From Streptomyces marianii (GTDB taxonomy: Bacteria; Actinomycetota; Actinomycetes; Streptomycetales; Streptomycetaceae), in NCBI RefSeq assembly GCF_005795905.1, contig NZ_VAWE01000001.1:1116001-1180000 (forward strand): DNA of 64,000 bases, given 5' to 3'. How positions within the stretch are numbered: the first letter of the stretch is position 1; every line of letters starts with the position of its first letter. The translations under genes and the position numbers were made by a program. The notes under the pieces were generated by a model. That model ran no database searches. It worked only from the letters and a program-made list of their open reading frames with translations, and was not told the origin of the DNA. Below are positions 43,357-51,785 of this stretch, piece after piece.

Positions 43357-45213
43357 TTATCGGCGGGTCACTTCGACGTCCGTGGATTTCAGCCAGGCAA
43401 GCCTGTGGTTGTATTGGACGCTGATATACCGCTCAGGTCCGGTAATGACTGTGTCGGGCGGGTCCGGGGAGAAGTCCTGGGCGGGTGTCGCCGGCCTTGT
43501 GGCCACGTAGGCCTGTCCCTTGAGGATGGTGTAAACGCCCAGGGGGATCTGCGGAGAAGGCGCCTTTCCGCCGGGTGGGTACGCGCCGGGGCCCGGGTAA
43601 TTAGTTCCGTAGACGGGGATGGACGTACGGCCGGGCCGGGGACGCACGATCAGCAGCGAACTCTTGCCGGAGAGACGAGTGTATTTGCCGCCCGGGTTGA
43701 AGAACCAGACCCTCTGGCCACAGAACCAGATGGCGGTCCAGTCTCCCCGTTGTTCCGCGACCACGTACTGCTGCCCCTGATTGAGTCTGTCCCCCCAGTC
43801 CTCGATCCGATCGGTCCCCGCGATGCCCGCAGGAAGACCCGGATCGGGGAACAGTGGGGCGAGGTGGCTAGGGCCAGTACGCGCGAACAGGAAGTTCGAA
43901 GGCTGTGTCTGAAGCGTGCACGACTGCGGAGACGCGCTGGTGCACACCCGGAGAGTCTGCAGGTTTCTGCTGAAGTCGGGTGAGATAGTGACCACCGAGC
44001 CGGGTCGGATCATATGTTCTGCACTGGCCCTCGGGGACCGGTCCGGGTGTTTCCGCGAGACCAAGGCCATCAAACGCTGCCAGTCCCAGTAAGGGCCCGG
44101 GCCCCACCCCATGTCGGCGATGGCGCTCGTCGAGTCGGCTTGGACCTGGTCTTCCCCGATGATGTGCTGCCGGTCGAGCGGCACCTTGTACTTCGCCGAG
44201 AGCCTCCTCACTAGTATCGCCACAGTGCGGTAGACGGAAGGCGTGTACCACTTCGCTCCCTGCGCCGCCGCACCCTCAACTTGGATCCCGACGGCATGCA
44301 GATTATACGTGTAGTTGTCGGTGAAGAAGGGAATTCCCTGCGGCCGTACCATTTCGGTGACGTATCCGTCGTTAGAACGTACCTCGTAGTTGACCGAGAC
44401 CTCCAGCGCCGGATTCTGATAATCGGCGAGCGCGGCGTCGTACGTCGTTTCCGAGTTGTTGATGACGATCGTATTCAGGACAAGCCCGTTGGCCGGTTTG
44501 TCGGCGAGCTGGAAGTTGTTGGGGTCCGCCGCGAGGAAGCGGCATTTGGGGCGGCACAGGTCCGTCTCCTCCGCGTCCCGGCCATGACCCGCCGTCCCCG
44601 GCATCGAACGCTGTCCTCTGGCGGGCGAGACACCGGGGTCCGCGGTCAAGCGCACCGTCTGGCCGTCCGGCCGGACCGACCGTGCTCCCTCCCGCAAGGT
44701 CCGGTAGACAGCGTCCGCGAAGGCGGCGCCGCCACCTCGATACGAGGAGCCGCCGAAGCGGGCAACCGCCCCGTACCACCGCCCGGGATCCTCAGGACTG
44801 CTTCCCGTCAGGGACCTCTGGTGGAGCGCTAGAAGCGCCGCGCCCCCCCTGATGTTCTCCCGATCGTTCCTACGCAATACCGCCGGAGCAGCACCTACCA
44901 GCGCTGCGGCCCGGTCCAAAGGGCGAGCCGAAGAACCGCTCACCGCGCCCTTCTCGCCCAGGTCGAACAGGCCGTGTCCCCCGCTGCTGCTTCGCAGCCC
45001 GTTGTGGGACTCCCACCAGGATGACTCATGGCTCACCGCCAGCAGCAACCGAACCGGTACGTGAAACTCGGCCGCCGCGTCAGCGAAGTCCCGCTCCAAC
45101 GACCCGGAGGACGAAGCCGCGACAGGCACCGCGCCAACCCCGATCAGACCGACGACAAGCCCCACGCACAGCCGTCTCCTCCAACGTGAGACGCGAGATG
45201 ACAGCAACAGCAC
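43357..45213 (-). CDS. Secreted amidase-fold protein lacking the zinc ligands (pseudoenzyme)
   Basis: 618 residues. A signal peptide (residues 7-33) leads to a lysozyme-like segment (EFHVPVRLLLAVSHESSWWESHNG, Glu present) and then an N-acetylmuramoyl-L-alanine amidase (Amidase_2/PGRP) domain from about residue 225. Where active streptomycete relatives read LHDTEG, SAHYV, IGIEHEG, LGHD and HWDPGPYWDW, this protein reads INNSET, SVNYE, VGIQVEG, IGED and GWGPGPYWDW, so all three zinc ligands and the catalytic residues are gone while the scaffold is kept. The C-terminus has SH3-like and beta-rich parts. GTG 45213 follows GGGGAGA; the FG-GAP gene follows five bases after. Confidence 0.75.
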   Translation of the reverse strand: MLLLSSRVSRWRRRLCVGLVVGLIGVGAVPVAASSSGSLERDFADAAAEFHVPVRLLLAVSHESSWWESHNGLRSSSGGHGLFDLGEKGAVSGSSARPLDRAAALVGAAPAVLRRNDRENIRGGAALLALHQRSLTGSSPEDPGRWYGAVARFGGSSYRGGGAAFADAVYRTLREGARSVRPDGQTVRLTADPGVSPARGQRSMPGTAGHGRDAEETDLCRPKCRFLAADPNNFQLADKPANGLVLNTIVINNSETTYDAALADYQNPALEVSVNYEVRSNDGYVTEMVRPQGIPFFTDNYTYNLHAVGIQVEGAAAQGAKWYTPSVYRTVAILVRRLSAKYKVPLDRQHIIGEDQVQADSTSAIADMGWGPGPYWDWQRLMALVSRKHPDRSPRASAEHMIRPGSVVTISPDFSRNLQTLRVCTSASPQSCTLQTQPSNFLFARTGPSHLAPLFPDPGLPAGIAGTDRIEDWGDRLNQGQQYVVAEQRGDWTAIWFCGQRVWFFNPGGKYTRLSGKSSLLIVRPRPGRTSIPVYGTNYPGPGAYPPGGKAPSPQIPLGVYTILKGQAYVATRPATPAQDFSPDPPDTVITGPERYISVQYNHRLAWLKSTDVEVTRR

Positions 45214-45343
45214 AAGTCTCTCCCCGTTGGGCACGGACAGGTGAGCCAACGCGGCAACGCCCGCAGTACGGGCCTGCCCCACCGACACCGTGCCCCACGA
45301 CCAGCGCCACCCCTGGGAGGCGCGCACGGATCCCCGAGCGCCT

Positions 45344-45370
45344 CAGTCGATCAGTCGATCAGTCGATCAG
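45344..45370. repeat. 8-bp tandem repeat (CAGTCGAT)3
   Basis: Three exact CAGTCGAT units plus CAG lie between the amidase-like gene and an insertion sequence relic. Confidence 0.8.
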
Positions 45371-45751
45371 CGACTCCCTACCGGCCTGCACGGATGCTCC
45401 GGATGGCCCGCTGGACGTGTGGCTGATCGGGCCCGCCGGTCACAAAGAGGCTCTCGCGGCTCTCGGGCTTGCCGGTGGGCTTGCGGCGGCGGTGGACGCG
45501 GATGGCGAGGCGGGCGTGGGGGAAGGCGATCCCGCCGAGGCTGTCGCGATGGAACAGGTCTTGATCGACCGGGGCTCGCGGCGGCCGTGGGCGGAGGCGG
45601 TGTGCTGGACGGTGATCGATGTCCAGGGCAGAGCGGCGAGCTGGGCGTACGCGGTGGGCTGGTTGGTCTTGATGACCGCGATGTAGTGGGCCTTCTTCGT
45701 CTCGACCAGCCAGGTGATGTCGGCCTTCACCGTGGCGCAGGCGCTGCGCAA
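45371..45751 (-). pseudogene. ISAs1-type transposase relic with a frameshift
   Basis: The minus strand reads WLVETKKAHYIAVIKTNQPTAYAQLAALPW and RREPRSIKTCSIA, typical of ISAs1-family transposases. A one-base deletion near 45549 shifts the frame, after which GGIAFPHARLAIRVHRRRKPTGKPE continues in the next frame. Neither end is complete. It marks the right edge of the island. Confidence 0.75.
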
Positions 45752-45779
45752 CGAGTGACCGTCGTGCTGCCCGGGGCGG

Positions 45780-46463
45780 TCAGCCGGCGGTCGCCTCGCG
45801 CAGGGCCCTGCGGCACAGGGCGTCGGCGCGGCGGGTGGACTCGGGGATGCGGAAGTCCGGGGAGAGGGCGAGCGTGTGGGCGCAGGCGTTGTCGAGCGAG
45901 ACGCGGTGGCCGACCGAGACGAAGACCGGTTTGACCCCGCTCTGCGTGCGCAGCGCCCGGCCCACCACCTCTCCGTCGTCCGCCACCAGTGGAGAGGCGT
46001 CTCCGCGCCGCCCGCCCGGCGGGGCGTACGTGAACGTGAACGGGTTCTTGGCGACGCCGATCACCGGCAGGCCGGTCAGCACTCCGAGATGGCTGGCCAG
46101 TCCGAAGCGGCGGGGGTGGGCGAGGCCGTAGCCGTCGCAGACGACAAGCCCGGGACCGTGTTTCAGCGATTCCAGTGCGGCGAGCACCGCCGGAATCTCA
46201 CGGAAGGCGAGCAGCCCCGGGACGTAGGGGAAGGCGACCCGTCCGGCCGCGGTGCTCTCCTCGACGACGCCGAGCGTGGCGGCGTCGAGGACGACGGCGG
46301 CCGCGACGACCACGTCGCGCTCGTCGTCGTAGGCCACGTCGACCCCGGTGACGAGGCCGGTGCCGGGCAGGGGCCCGGCTTCGTCCAGGACGACGCGGGT
46401 CCTGAGCTCGTCCTGCACGGCTCGGGCCTCGGCCTCGTCGGCGGGTGTCCGGATGAGGGTCAT
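45780..46463 (-). CDS. nfi: Endonuclease V (deoxyinosine-specific)
   Basis: 227 residues. Catalytic motifs TGVDVAYDD (Asp), PYVPGLLAFREIP (with the family Tyr-Val-Pro-Gly wedge and Glu) and LVVCDGYGLAHPRRFGLASHLGV (Asp) are all present. It nicks DNA near deoxyinosine to start repair of deaminated adenine. GGGAG precedes ATG 46463; upstream in-frame sequence is not protein-like. It is divergent from the YciI-like gene and marks the return to core chromosome. Confidence 0.93.
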   Translation of the reverse strand: MTLIRTPADEAEARAVQDELRTRVVLDEAGPLPGTGLVTGVDVAYDDERDVVVAAAVVLDAATLGVVEESTAAGRVAFPYVPGLLAFREIPAVLAALESLKHGPGLVVCDGYGLAHPRRFGLASHLGVLTGLPVIGVAKNPFTFTYAPPGGRRGDASPLVADDGEVVGRALRTQSGVKPVFVSVGHRVSLDNACAHTLALSPDFRIPESTRRADALCRRALREATAG

Positions 46464-46646
46464 GGTGGCTCCCAGCCTAAGGGCTGCCGGGCAGTCCCCC
46501 GTTGGAGCAGCGCGCGGCGCCGGATGCGGTGCCGCGCGGGGCGGAGACCCATCCTCGTACCGGGCGTCTTCGGACGACGCGGCGAGGTGCCGTAGCCGGC
46601 GTCGTGCGCCCTCCGAGGATGACGCGACAACCCTTGGCCGTGCGGC

Positions 46647-46652
46647 TAACCT
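46647..46652 (+). promoter_or_regulatory. -10 element of a probable leaderless promoter
   Basis: TAACCT ends seven bases before the YciI-like ATG; no ribosome binding site is seen. Confidence 0.45.
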
Positions 46653-46659
46653 GCCGATC

Positions 46660-46959
46660 ATGTTCGTACTGGAACTGACCTACACGGCACAGCTCGACCG
46701 CGTCGAGGAGCACCAGGGCGCCCATGTGGCCTGGCTGGAGGGCCTGTACGGGGAAGGCGTCCTGATCGCCTCCGGCCGCAAGCACCCGCGCGACGGCGGG
46801 GTGCTGATCGCGACGGGCGTCGACCGCGAGCGGGCCGAGCGGATCGCGGCGTCGGACCCCTACACCACGGCGGGGGTGTGCGAGTACCGGATCACGGAGT
46901 TCATCGCGACGAAGACGGCGCCCGCGCTGGAGCCCTACCGGGAGCAGCCCTCGGCGTGA
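46660..46959 (+). CDS. YciI-family protein
   Basis: 99 residues with the ferredoxin-like YciI fold: MFVLELTYTAQLDRVEEHQGAHVAWLEGLYGEGVLIASGRKHPRDGG. The conserved His (EEHQGAHVAWL) and the Ser-Gly region (ASGRK) are present, and DPYTTAGVCEYRITEF closes the fold. The family contains putative small-molecule enzymes, one of which is a dehydrochlorinase-like activity; the substrate here is unknown. Confidence 0.85.
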   Translation: MFVLELTYTAQLDRVEEHQGAHVAWLEGLYGEGVLIASGRKHPRDGGVLIATGVDRERAERIAASDPYTTAGVCEYRITEFIATKTAPALEPYREQPSA

Positions 46960-46960
46960 C

Positions 46961-47008
46961 GGCGGACGGGCCGGTACCGGGGTAGCTGCCCGGCGCCGGC
47001 CCTCCGCC
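46961..47008. terminator. Terminator between yciI-like and BNR-repeat genes
   Basis: GGCGGA(C)GGGCCGG pairs with CCGGCCCTCCGCC with a single bulge, between convergent genes. Confidence 0.7.
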
Positions 47009-47043
47009 GCGTCAGAACGGCACGTGGGGCGGCCGATGCGCGG

Positions 47044-48141
47044 TCACCACTCCAGCCGGGCCGCGCGTCCCTTCTCCCCCGCCGCCCAGCAACCGAAGTC
47101 CGGTGTGCAGTCGACGGTGTCGTACGAGCCGGTGTCCACGGTGCGCCAGGTGCGGCCGGCGTCGGTGGTCAGGTCGGTTCCCGTGGGTCCGACGGCCAGG
47201 GCGGCCGTGCGGCTGTGCGGCAGCCAGGCCACTCCTGAGCGGTAGGCGGGCGGCGGGGTCGCGGACTGCTGCCAGGTGCGGCCGCCGTCCCGCGTCACGG
47301 CGCCCGCCCGAGGCGACGCCTGGCCGGTGCGGTAGTCGCCGCCGACCGCGAGACCGTGCGCGCGGTCCCGGAAGGCGAGCGCGAAGACGCCCCGTGCCGG
47401 ATCCCCGGCGGGGATCGTGGACTCGGCCGCGGTCCAGTGCAGCCCGCGGTCCGCGGAGTGCAGCACGCGCGCGGTGGCACCGCCGCCGGTCGCGAGCCAC
47501 ACGTCCCTTGGCCCGGAGCTCACCAGGCACTGGCCGCTCGCCGCGAAACCCGCCTCGCCCGGCTGGGCGTCCGGCATCCCGGCGCTCGGCAGCACCTTCC
47601 ACGACCTGCCGCCGTCCCGGGTGGAGAGGATGCGGTACCTGCCGTCGACGGGGTCGCTCATCGCGAGCCCGTGCCGGGGGTCGAAGAAGGTGATGCAGTC
47701 GTAGAAAGCCTTCGGGTCGGCGTTGCGGAACGCCTCCTCCCAGGTCGCTCCCCCGTCCTCGGTGCGCAGCACGCGGGAGGCCTCGCCCTCGCCGATGGCC
47801 AGTACGACGGCCCTGCGGGCGTCGAAGGCCTCGACGTCGCGGAACTCCAGCTCGTCCGCCCCGGGCGGTGAGACGTTCCGCCAGCTCCGCCCGCCGTCCG
47901 TGGTGCGGAGCACGGTGCCCTTCGAGCCCGCGAGCCAGGCCGTGGTGCGGCTGACCGCGGCGAGTCCGCGGAACCGGACGTCCGTCCCGGTCCGCTTGAG
48001 CTCCCAGTGCGGTGCCCGGCCCTCCGCGTGCCGCCCGTCGGCCTGCGCGGGCACCGACAGGGCCGCGCCCAGCACGGCGGTCAGCGCCACCCCGCTCAGC
48101 CCCACGGACAGCGTTCGTCTCGACTTCCCCTTGGGTCTCAT
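47044..48141 (-). CDS. Secreted BNR/Ycf48-like beta-propeller protein
   Basis: 365 residues. A signal peptide (RRTLSVGLSGVALTAVLGAALSVPAQA) precedes repeated Asp-box motifs: TTDGGRSWRN, TEDGGATWEE, TRDGGRSWKV, SADRGLHWTA, TRDGGRTWQQ and TTDAGRTWRT, the S-x-D-x-G-x-T-W pattern of sialidase-like propellers. Homologues are often annotated oxidoreductase, but the sequence shows no redox motif, so it is better described as a propeller of unknown ligand. ATG 48141 has a -10-like TACGTT eight bases upstream and no ribosome binding site. Confidence 0.82.
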   Translation of the reverse strand: MRPKGKSRRTLSVGLSGVALTAVLGAALSVPAQADGRHAEGRAPHWELKRTGTDVRFRGLAAVSRTTAWLAGSKGTVLRTTDGGRSWRNVSPPGADELEFRDVEAFDARRAVVLAIGEGEASRVLRTEDGGATWEEAFRNADPKAFYDCITFFDPRHGLAMSDPVDGRYRILSTRDGGRSWKVLPSAGMPDAQPGEAGFAASGQCLVSSGPRDVWLATGGGATARVLHSADRGLHWTAAESTIPAGDPARGVFALAFRDRAHGLAVGGDYRTGQASPRAGAVTRDGGRTWQQSATPPPAYRSGVAWLPHSRTAALAVGPTGTDLTTDAGRTWRTVDTGSYDTVDCTPDFGCWAAGEKGRAARLEW

Positions 48142-48155
48142 GGCGCGCGAACGTA

Positions 48156-48910
48156 GCCGACGCCCGGCACCCGGTCCAGAGCGCCTTCCGTGCCGCGTCC
48201 GTGCCGAGTTCACCGGCCCGGGCCCCAGGACCGGTCCCCCGACCGCCTTCCGGCCGAGAACGGGTACACGACCGAGATGATCACGGCGGTCCGGGTCCGC
48301 TACGACCGACGAGTTCGCGGGCTGCTCGGCCGACGACGGCGGCATGAGGTGGAGACTGCCGCTGTCCGCCGAGCTGTGCGCGGCCCCGGTCCGCGGCACC
48401 GACGACGGCAAGCGCGTTCGGCGAGGGCCGGGGACCGCCCGGGGCCGCTGCGGGGCGTAGAGCTGACGCAGGGCGGTCGGGGGCCGCCTGCCGCTCGGCC
48501 GGACCGGCCGGCTGTCGCCGGCGGGCTGGACGGACCGGTCGGCCACGTCGTCGACGGCGACGGCGGCGACGGCGACGGCGAACCGGACGTGCCCGCGGCA
48601 CTGCCGCGGGCGTGCGACGTGGGCCGGTGACGACCCGCAGGGTCCGCCCGGCCCGCCGGATCGGTGGTCCGAGCCGCCACCGTTCGAGCGGGTTCCCGCC
48701 GTCGCGTCCGCGGCCGAATCACGATCGGGGATCCCCGCGGAGCGTCACGGCATCCGCTGCCTCGCGGCCTGCCGGAATCCGCGAGCCCGGCGCTGGCCCG
48801 TGCGGTGACGCAACTCACGCTCCCCACCGATGCACGGATTCCGCCGTTCGCTCGTCTTCCTGTGCGGCAGAAAAGCGTCATCCGGCAGCAGTGAAGTGAG
48901 GGAGCGGGCC
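48156..48910. other. Long gene-free region upstream of the SsgA-like gene
   Basis: I find no convincing protein. A GGCGAC hexamer-type repeat occurs around 48550-48590. The region probably contains the promoter for the SsgA-like gene; no clear -35/-10 pair stood out. Confidence 0.4.
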
Positions 48911-49327
48911 TTGTCCAGCGTTATCGAGCAGGCCGTACAGGTCCGTCTGGTCGCCTCCGCGCCACGTATGGAGTCCGTGCCGGCGACCCTGCGCTACGAC
49001 CCCCGCGACCCCTTCGCCGTGCGCATGTCGTTCCCCGCCCCGGCCACGCTGGCGGGCACCGACGTGTCCTGGGCGTTCTCCCGCGATCTCCTCGTGCAGG
49101 GCCTGGACGAGCCCGCCGGGCTGGGCGACGTGCGGGTACGACCGTACGGCTACGACCGGACCGTCCTGGAGTTCCACGCCCCCGAGGGCACCGCGATGAT
49201 GCACATCCGCACGTCCGAACTGCGCCGCTTCCTCAAACGGGCCCAGGGGCTCGTACCGGTCGGCCGGGAGCGCCTCCACCTGGACCTGGACGCGGACCTG
49301 GCCGAGCTGATGCGCGACGCCCGCTGA
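48911..49327 (+). CDS. ssgD: SsgA-like sporulation/cell division protein
   Basis: 138 residues matching the actinobacterial SsgA-like (SALP) family over its whole length: VQVRLVASAPRMESVPATLRYDPRDPFAVRMSF, VSWAFSRDLLVQGL, GDVRVRPY and LRRFLKRAQGLVPVG. These proteins position septa or direct peptidoglycan synthesis during sporulation and growth. TTG 48911 follows GGGAG; a GTG at 48896 is an alternative. The paralogue name ssgD fits the neighbourhood and the VIEQ...PRMESVPATLRYD wording but was assigned from memory. Confidence 0.8.
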   Translation: MSSVIEQAVQVRLVASAPRMESVPATLRYDPRDPFAVRMSFPAPATLAGTDVSWAFSRDLLVQGLDEPAGLGDVRVRPYGYDRTVLEFHAPEGTAMMHIRTSELRRFLKRAQGLVPVGRERLHLDLDADLAELMRDAR

Positions 49328-49362
49328 GGGCGGCCGGGGCGCCGGGAGGACTCCGGCCGCCC
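49328..49362 (+). terminator. Terminator after the SsgA-like gene
   Basis: GGGCGGCCGG pairs perfectly with CCGGCCGCCC, starting at the stop codon. Confidence 0.75.
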
Positions 49363-49377
49363 CGATCGTTTAATCGT

Positions 49378-49406
49378 TTGCCCGCCGCCCCCGCCCGGCG
49401 TAGCTT
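49378..49406 (+). promoter_or_regulatory. Promoter of the second ABC-F gene
   Basis: TTGCCC (49378-49383), a 17-base spacer and TAGCTT (49401-49406) form a well-spaced sigma-HrdB-type promoter; the start would be near 49413, about 200 bases before the ABC-F ATG. Confidence 0.6.
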
Positions 49407-49439
49407 CGTACTCGGCCCTGTTGTCGTCGATCGGAGAAG

Positions 49440-49610
49440 GACGTTGCTCGTCTGAGGTCCTGAGACACCGTGTCACGCGCGCTTTCCGCCCGCGTGCCCG
49501 TGTGCGACCTCGGTGTACGAGCCGTCCCGTCCCGGACCAGGGCCTTTGTGCTGTCCGACCGGTGTCTCACCCGTTGCCCCCTTTTCCCCTCACGCAACAG
49601 GGAGACCCGT
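49440..49610 (+). promoter_or_regulatory. Attenuator-like leader with a three-codon uORF
   Basis: A TTG-CTC-GTC-TGA reading frame (49444-49455) follows GGAGAAGGA. The arm TGAGACACCG (49461-49470) pairs perfectly with CGGTGTCTCA (49560-49569); the latter can instead pair (GTCTC with GAGAC) with the ABC-F ribosome binding site at 49600-49606. Two exclusive structures near a short uORF are typical of translational attenuators. Confidence 0.5.
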
Positions 49611-51251
49611 ATGTCTACCTTCCCCACTTATGTGACCTGTTCTTCGCTGTCCTTCTCCTGGCCGGACGGCACTCCCGTTCTGGAGGACTTCCAACTGGCC
49701 GTCGGCCCCGGCAGAACGGGGCTGATCGGCCTCAACGGCTCCGGCAAGTCCACGCTGCTGCGGCTGATCGCCGGAGAGCTCACACCCGGCGAGGGCAGTG
49801 TGCGGATCGCGGGCGGGGTCGGCCATCTCCCGCAGAACGTCGTGCTCGACACAGCACTGCGGGTGGACGAGGCCCTTGGGATCGCCGCCACCCGCACCGC
49901 GCTGCACGCGATCGAGGCGGGCGACGTACGGGAGAAGCACTTCACCGCGGTCGGCGACGACTGGGACGTGGAGGAGCGGGCCCGTGCCACCCTGGACCAA
50001 CTGGGGCTCGGGCACGTCGGCCTCGACCGGACCGTCGGCGAGATGTCGGGCGGCGAGTGCGTGCTGCTCAGGCTCGCGGCGCTGTTGCTGGCCCGCCCCG
50101 ACGTGCTCCTGCTCGACGAGCCGACCAACAACCTCGACGTGGTCGCCCGGGGCCGGCTGTACGAGGCCGTGGAGGCCTGGTCCGGGGTGATGATCGTGGT
50201 CAGCCACGACCGCGAACTGCTGGAGCGGGTCGACCAGATCGCCGACCTCCGGGAGGGCGAGGTGACCTGGTACGGCGGCACGTACTCGGCCTACGAGGCG
50301 GCGCTGGCCGTCGAGCAGGAGGCAGCCGAGCGGATGGTCCGCGTCGCGGAGGCCGATGTGCAGCGGCAGAAGCGCGAACTGGCCGAGGCCCAGGTCAAAC
50401 TGGCCCGCCGCAGGCGCTACGGGCAGAAGATGTTCGAGCAGAAGCGCGAGCCGAAGATCGTGATGGGCGCGCGCAAACGCGCGGCGCAGGTCTCGGCGGG
50501 CAAGCACCGCGCCATGCACACGGAACGGCTGACCGAGGCGAAGGAGCGGCTGGCCGAGGCCGTGGACGCCGTGCGGGACGACGACGAGATCCGCGTCGAA
50601 CTGCCGTACACCAAGGTCCATCCGGGCCGCGGAGTCCTGCGGCTGTCCGAGGTGGAGCTCCGCTACGGGGCCCGTGTCGCGGGCGAGTTCGATCTGCGCG
50701 GTCCGGAGCGGATCGCCCTCGTCGGGCGCAACGGGGCCGGCAAGACGACCCTGCTCCGCACGATCGCCGGGGAGTTGCAGCCGATCGCGGGCGAGGTGGC
50801 GGTGGAGGTGCCGCTGCGCTTCCTGCCCCAGCGGCTGGACGTGCTCGACGAGGAGCTGAGCGTCGTGCAGAACGTCGCACGGTTCGCGCCCCAGGCGACG
50901 GACAACGCGATCCGGGCACGGCTGGCCCGCTTCCTGTTCCGGGGCGCACGGGCCGACCGCCCGGCCGGAACGCTCTCCGGCGGCGAGCGGTTCCGGGCCG
51001 CGCTGGCGGCGCTGCTGCTCGCGGAGCCCGCCCCGCAGCTGCTGATGCTGGACGAGCCGACCAACAATCTCGACATGGCGAGCGTGCGCGGGCTCACCGA
51101 GGCCCTGGAGGCGTACGAGGGCGCGCTGATCGTGGCGAGCCACGACGTGACGTTCCTGGAATCGCTGGGGATCACCCGCTGGCTCCTGCTCGACGGGGAG
51201 CTTCGGCCCACGACCGCCGAGGAGGTACGGGAGGAGTTGATGGGGGCATGA
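49611..51251 (+). CDS. ABC-F family ATPase, likely ribosome-protection or antibiotic-response type
   Basis: 546 residues, two ABC domains: Walker A IGLNGSGKST (residues 39-48) and VGRNGAGKTT, signatures MSGGECVLL and LSGGERFRAA, Walker B LLLDEPTNNLD and LMLDEPTNNLD, with a basic linker (RQKRELAEAQVKLARRRRYGQKMFEQKREPKI). It resembles S. coelicolor SCO6720 by position. ABC-F proteins of this type can dislodge antibiotics from ribosomes. ATG 49611 follows GGGAG. A long structured leader precedes it. Confidence 0.9.
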   Translation: MSTFPTYVTCSSLSFSWPDGTPVLEDFQLAVGPGRTGLIGLNGSGKSTLLRLIAGELTPGEGSVRIAGGVGHLPQNVVLDTALRVDEALGIAATRTALHAIEAGDVREKHFTAVGDDWDVEERARATLDQLGLGHVGLDRTVGEMSGGECVLLRLAALLLARPDVLLLDEPTNNLDVVARGRLYEAVEAWSGVMIVVSHDRELLERVDQIADLREGEVTWYGGTYSAYEAALAVEQEAAERMVRVAEADVQRQKRELAEAQVKLARRRRYGQKMFEQKREPKIVMGARKRAAQVSAGKHRAMHTERLTEAKERLAEAVDAVRDDDEIRVELPYTKVHPGRGVLRLSEVELRYGARVAGEFDLRGPERIALVGRNGAGKTTLLRTIAGELQPIAGEVAVEVPLRFLPQRLDVLDEELSVVQNVARFAPQATDNAIRARLARFLFRGARADRPAGTLSGGERFRAALAALLLAEPAPQLLMLDEPTNNLDMASVRGLTEALEAYEGALIVASHDVTFLESLGITRWLLLDGELRPTTAEEVREELMGA

Positions 51252-51570
51252 AGGCGACGGCATGATCCGTTCCACGGGGGACAGCCGGGGCGGCGCCGGG
51301 GAGATCGCGGGATGCCGCGGCCTCGGTGCGGCCGGGGCGGCCGCACCGGGCCGCCTGCCGCGGGGACTGCGGTCGCCGATCGCCCGGGGCACCCGGTACG
51401 TGCCTGCCCCGGGCTGCGGTCGCGGATCGCCTCGGTGCGTCCTGCGGCGCCTGCCGGCGGTCGGGACCGGCCGCGGCAACGGGGCAGCCGCCCACTCCCG
51501 GCCACCGAGACCCGGCGCGGACGGCCCGGCACGCGGGCGCGGGTGGAGCCGAGACGCGAGCGGGACGAGG

Positions 51571-51724
51571 CGCGAGCGGGCGTGCCGTGTGGGAGGGGAC
51601 GGGGCGCGGGCGCGAGCGGGCGTGCCGTGTGGGAGGGGACGGGGCGCGGGCGCGAGCGGCCCGGCACGCGGGCGCGAGCGTGCCAGGGCGCGGACGGGCG
51701 GGCGTGCCGTGTGGGAGGGGACGG
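51571..51724. repeat. 40-bp direct repeats in the gap before the dimethylargininase gene
   Basis: Two exact 40-bp units (51571-51610 and 51611-51650) begin CGCGAGCGGGCGTGCCGTGT; a third partial copy ends near 51724. The gap 51252-51785 otherwise holds only diverged duplicates (a GACTGCGGTCGC-type segment occurs twice near 51370 and 51410) and no gene. Confidence 0.8.
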
Positions 51725-51785
51725 AATCGGGCAGGTGGGGCTCATGATGGCCCTGCCGCCCCCCAATTCGGTCCCTGGAGAGCCC

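Noticed and set aside
48190..48630. Possible gene in the gap upstream of the SsgA-like gene
   Set aside because: All frames there are Arg/Gly/Pro-rich without motifs, and none has a supporting ribosome binding site.
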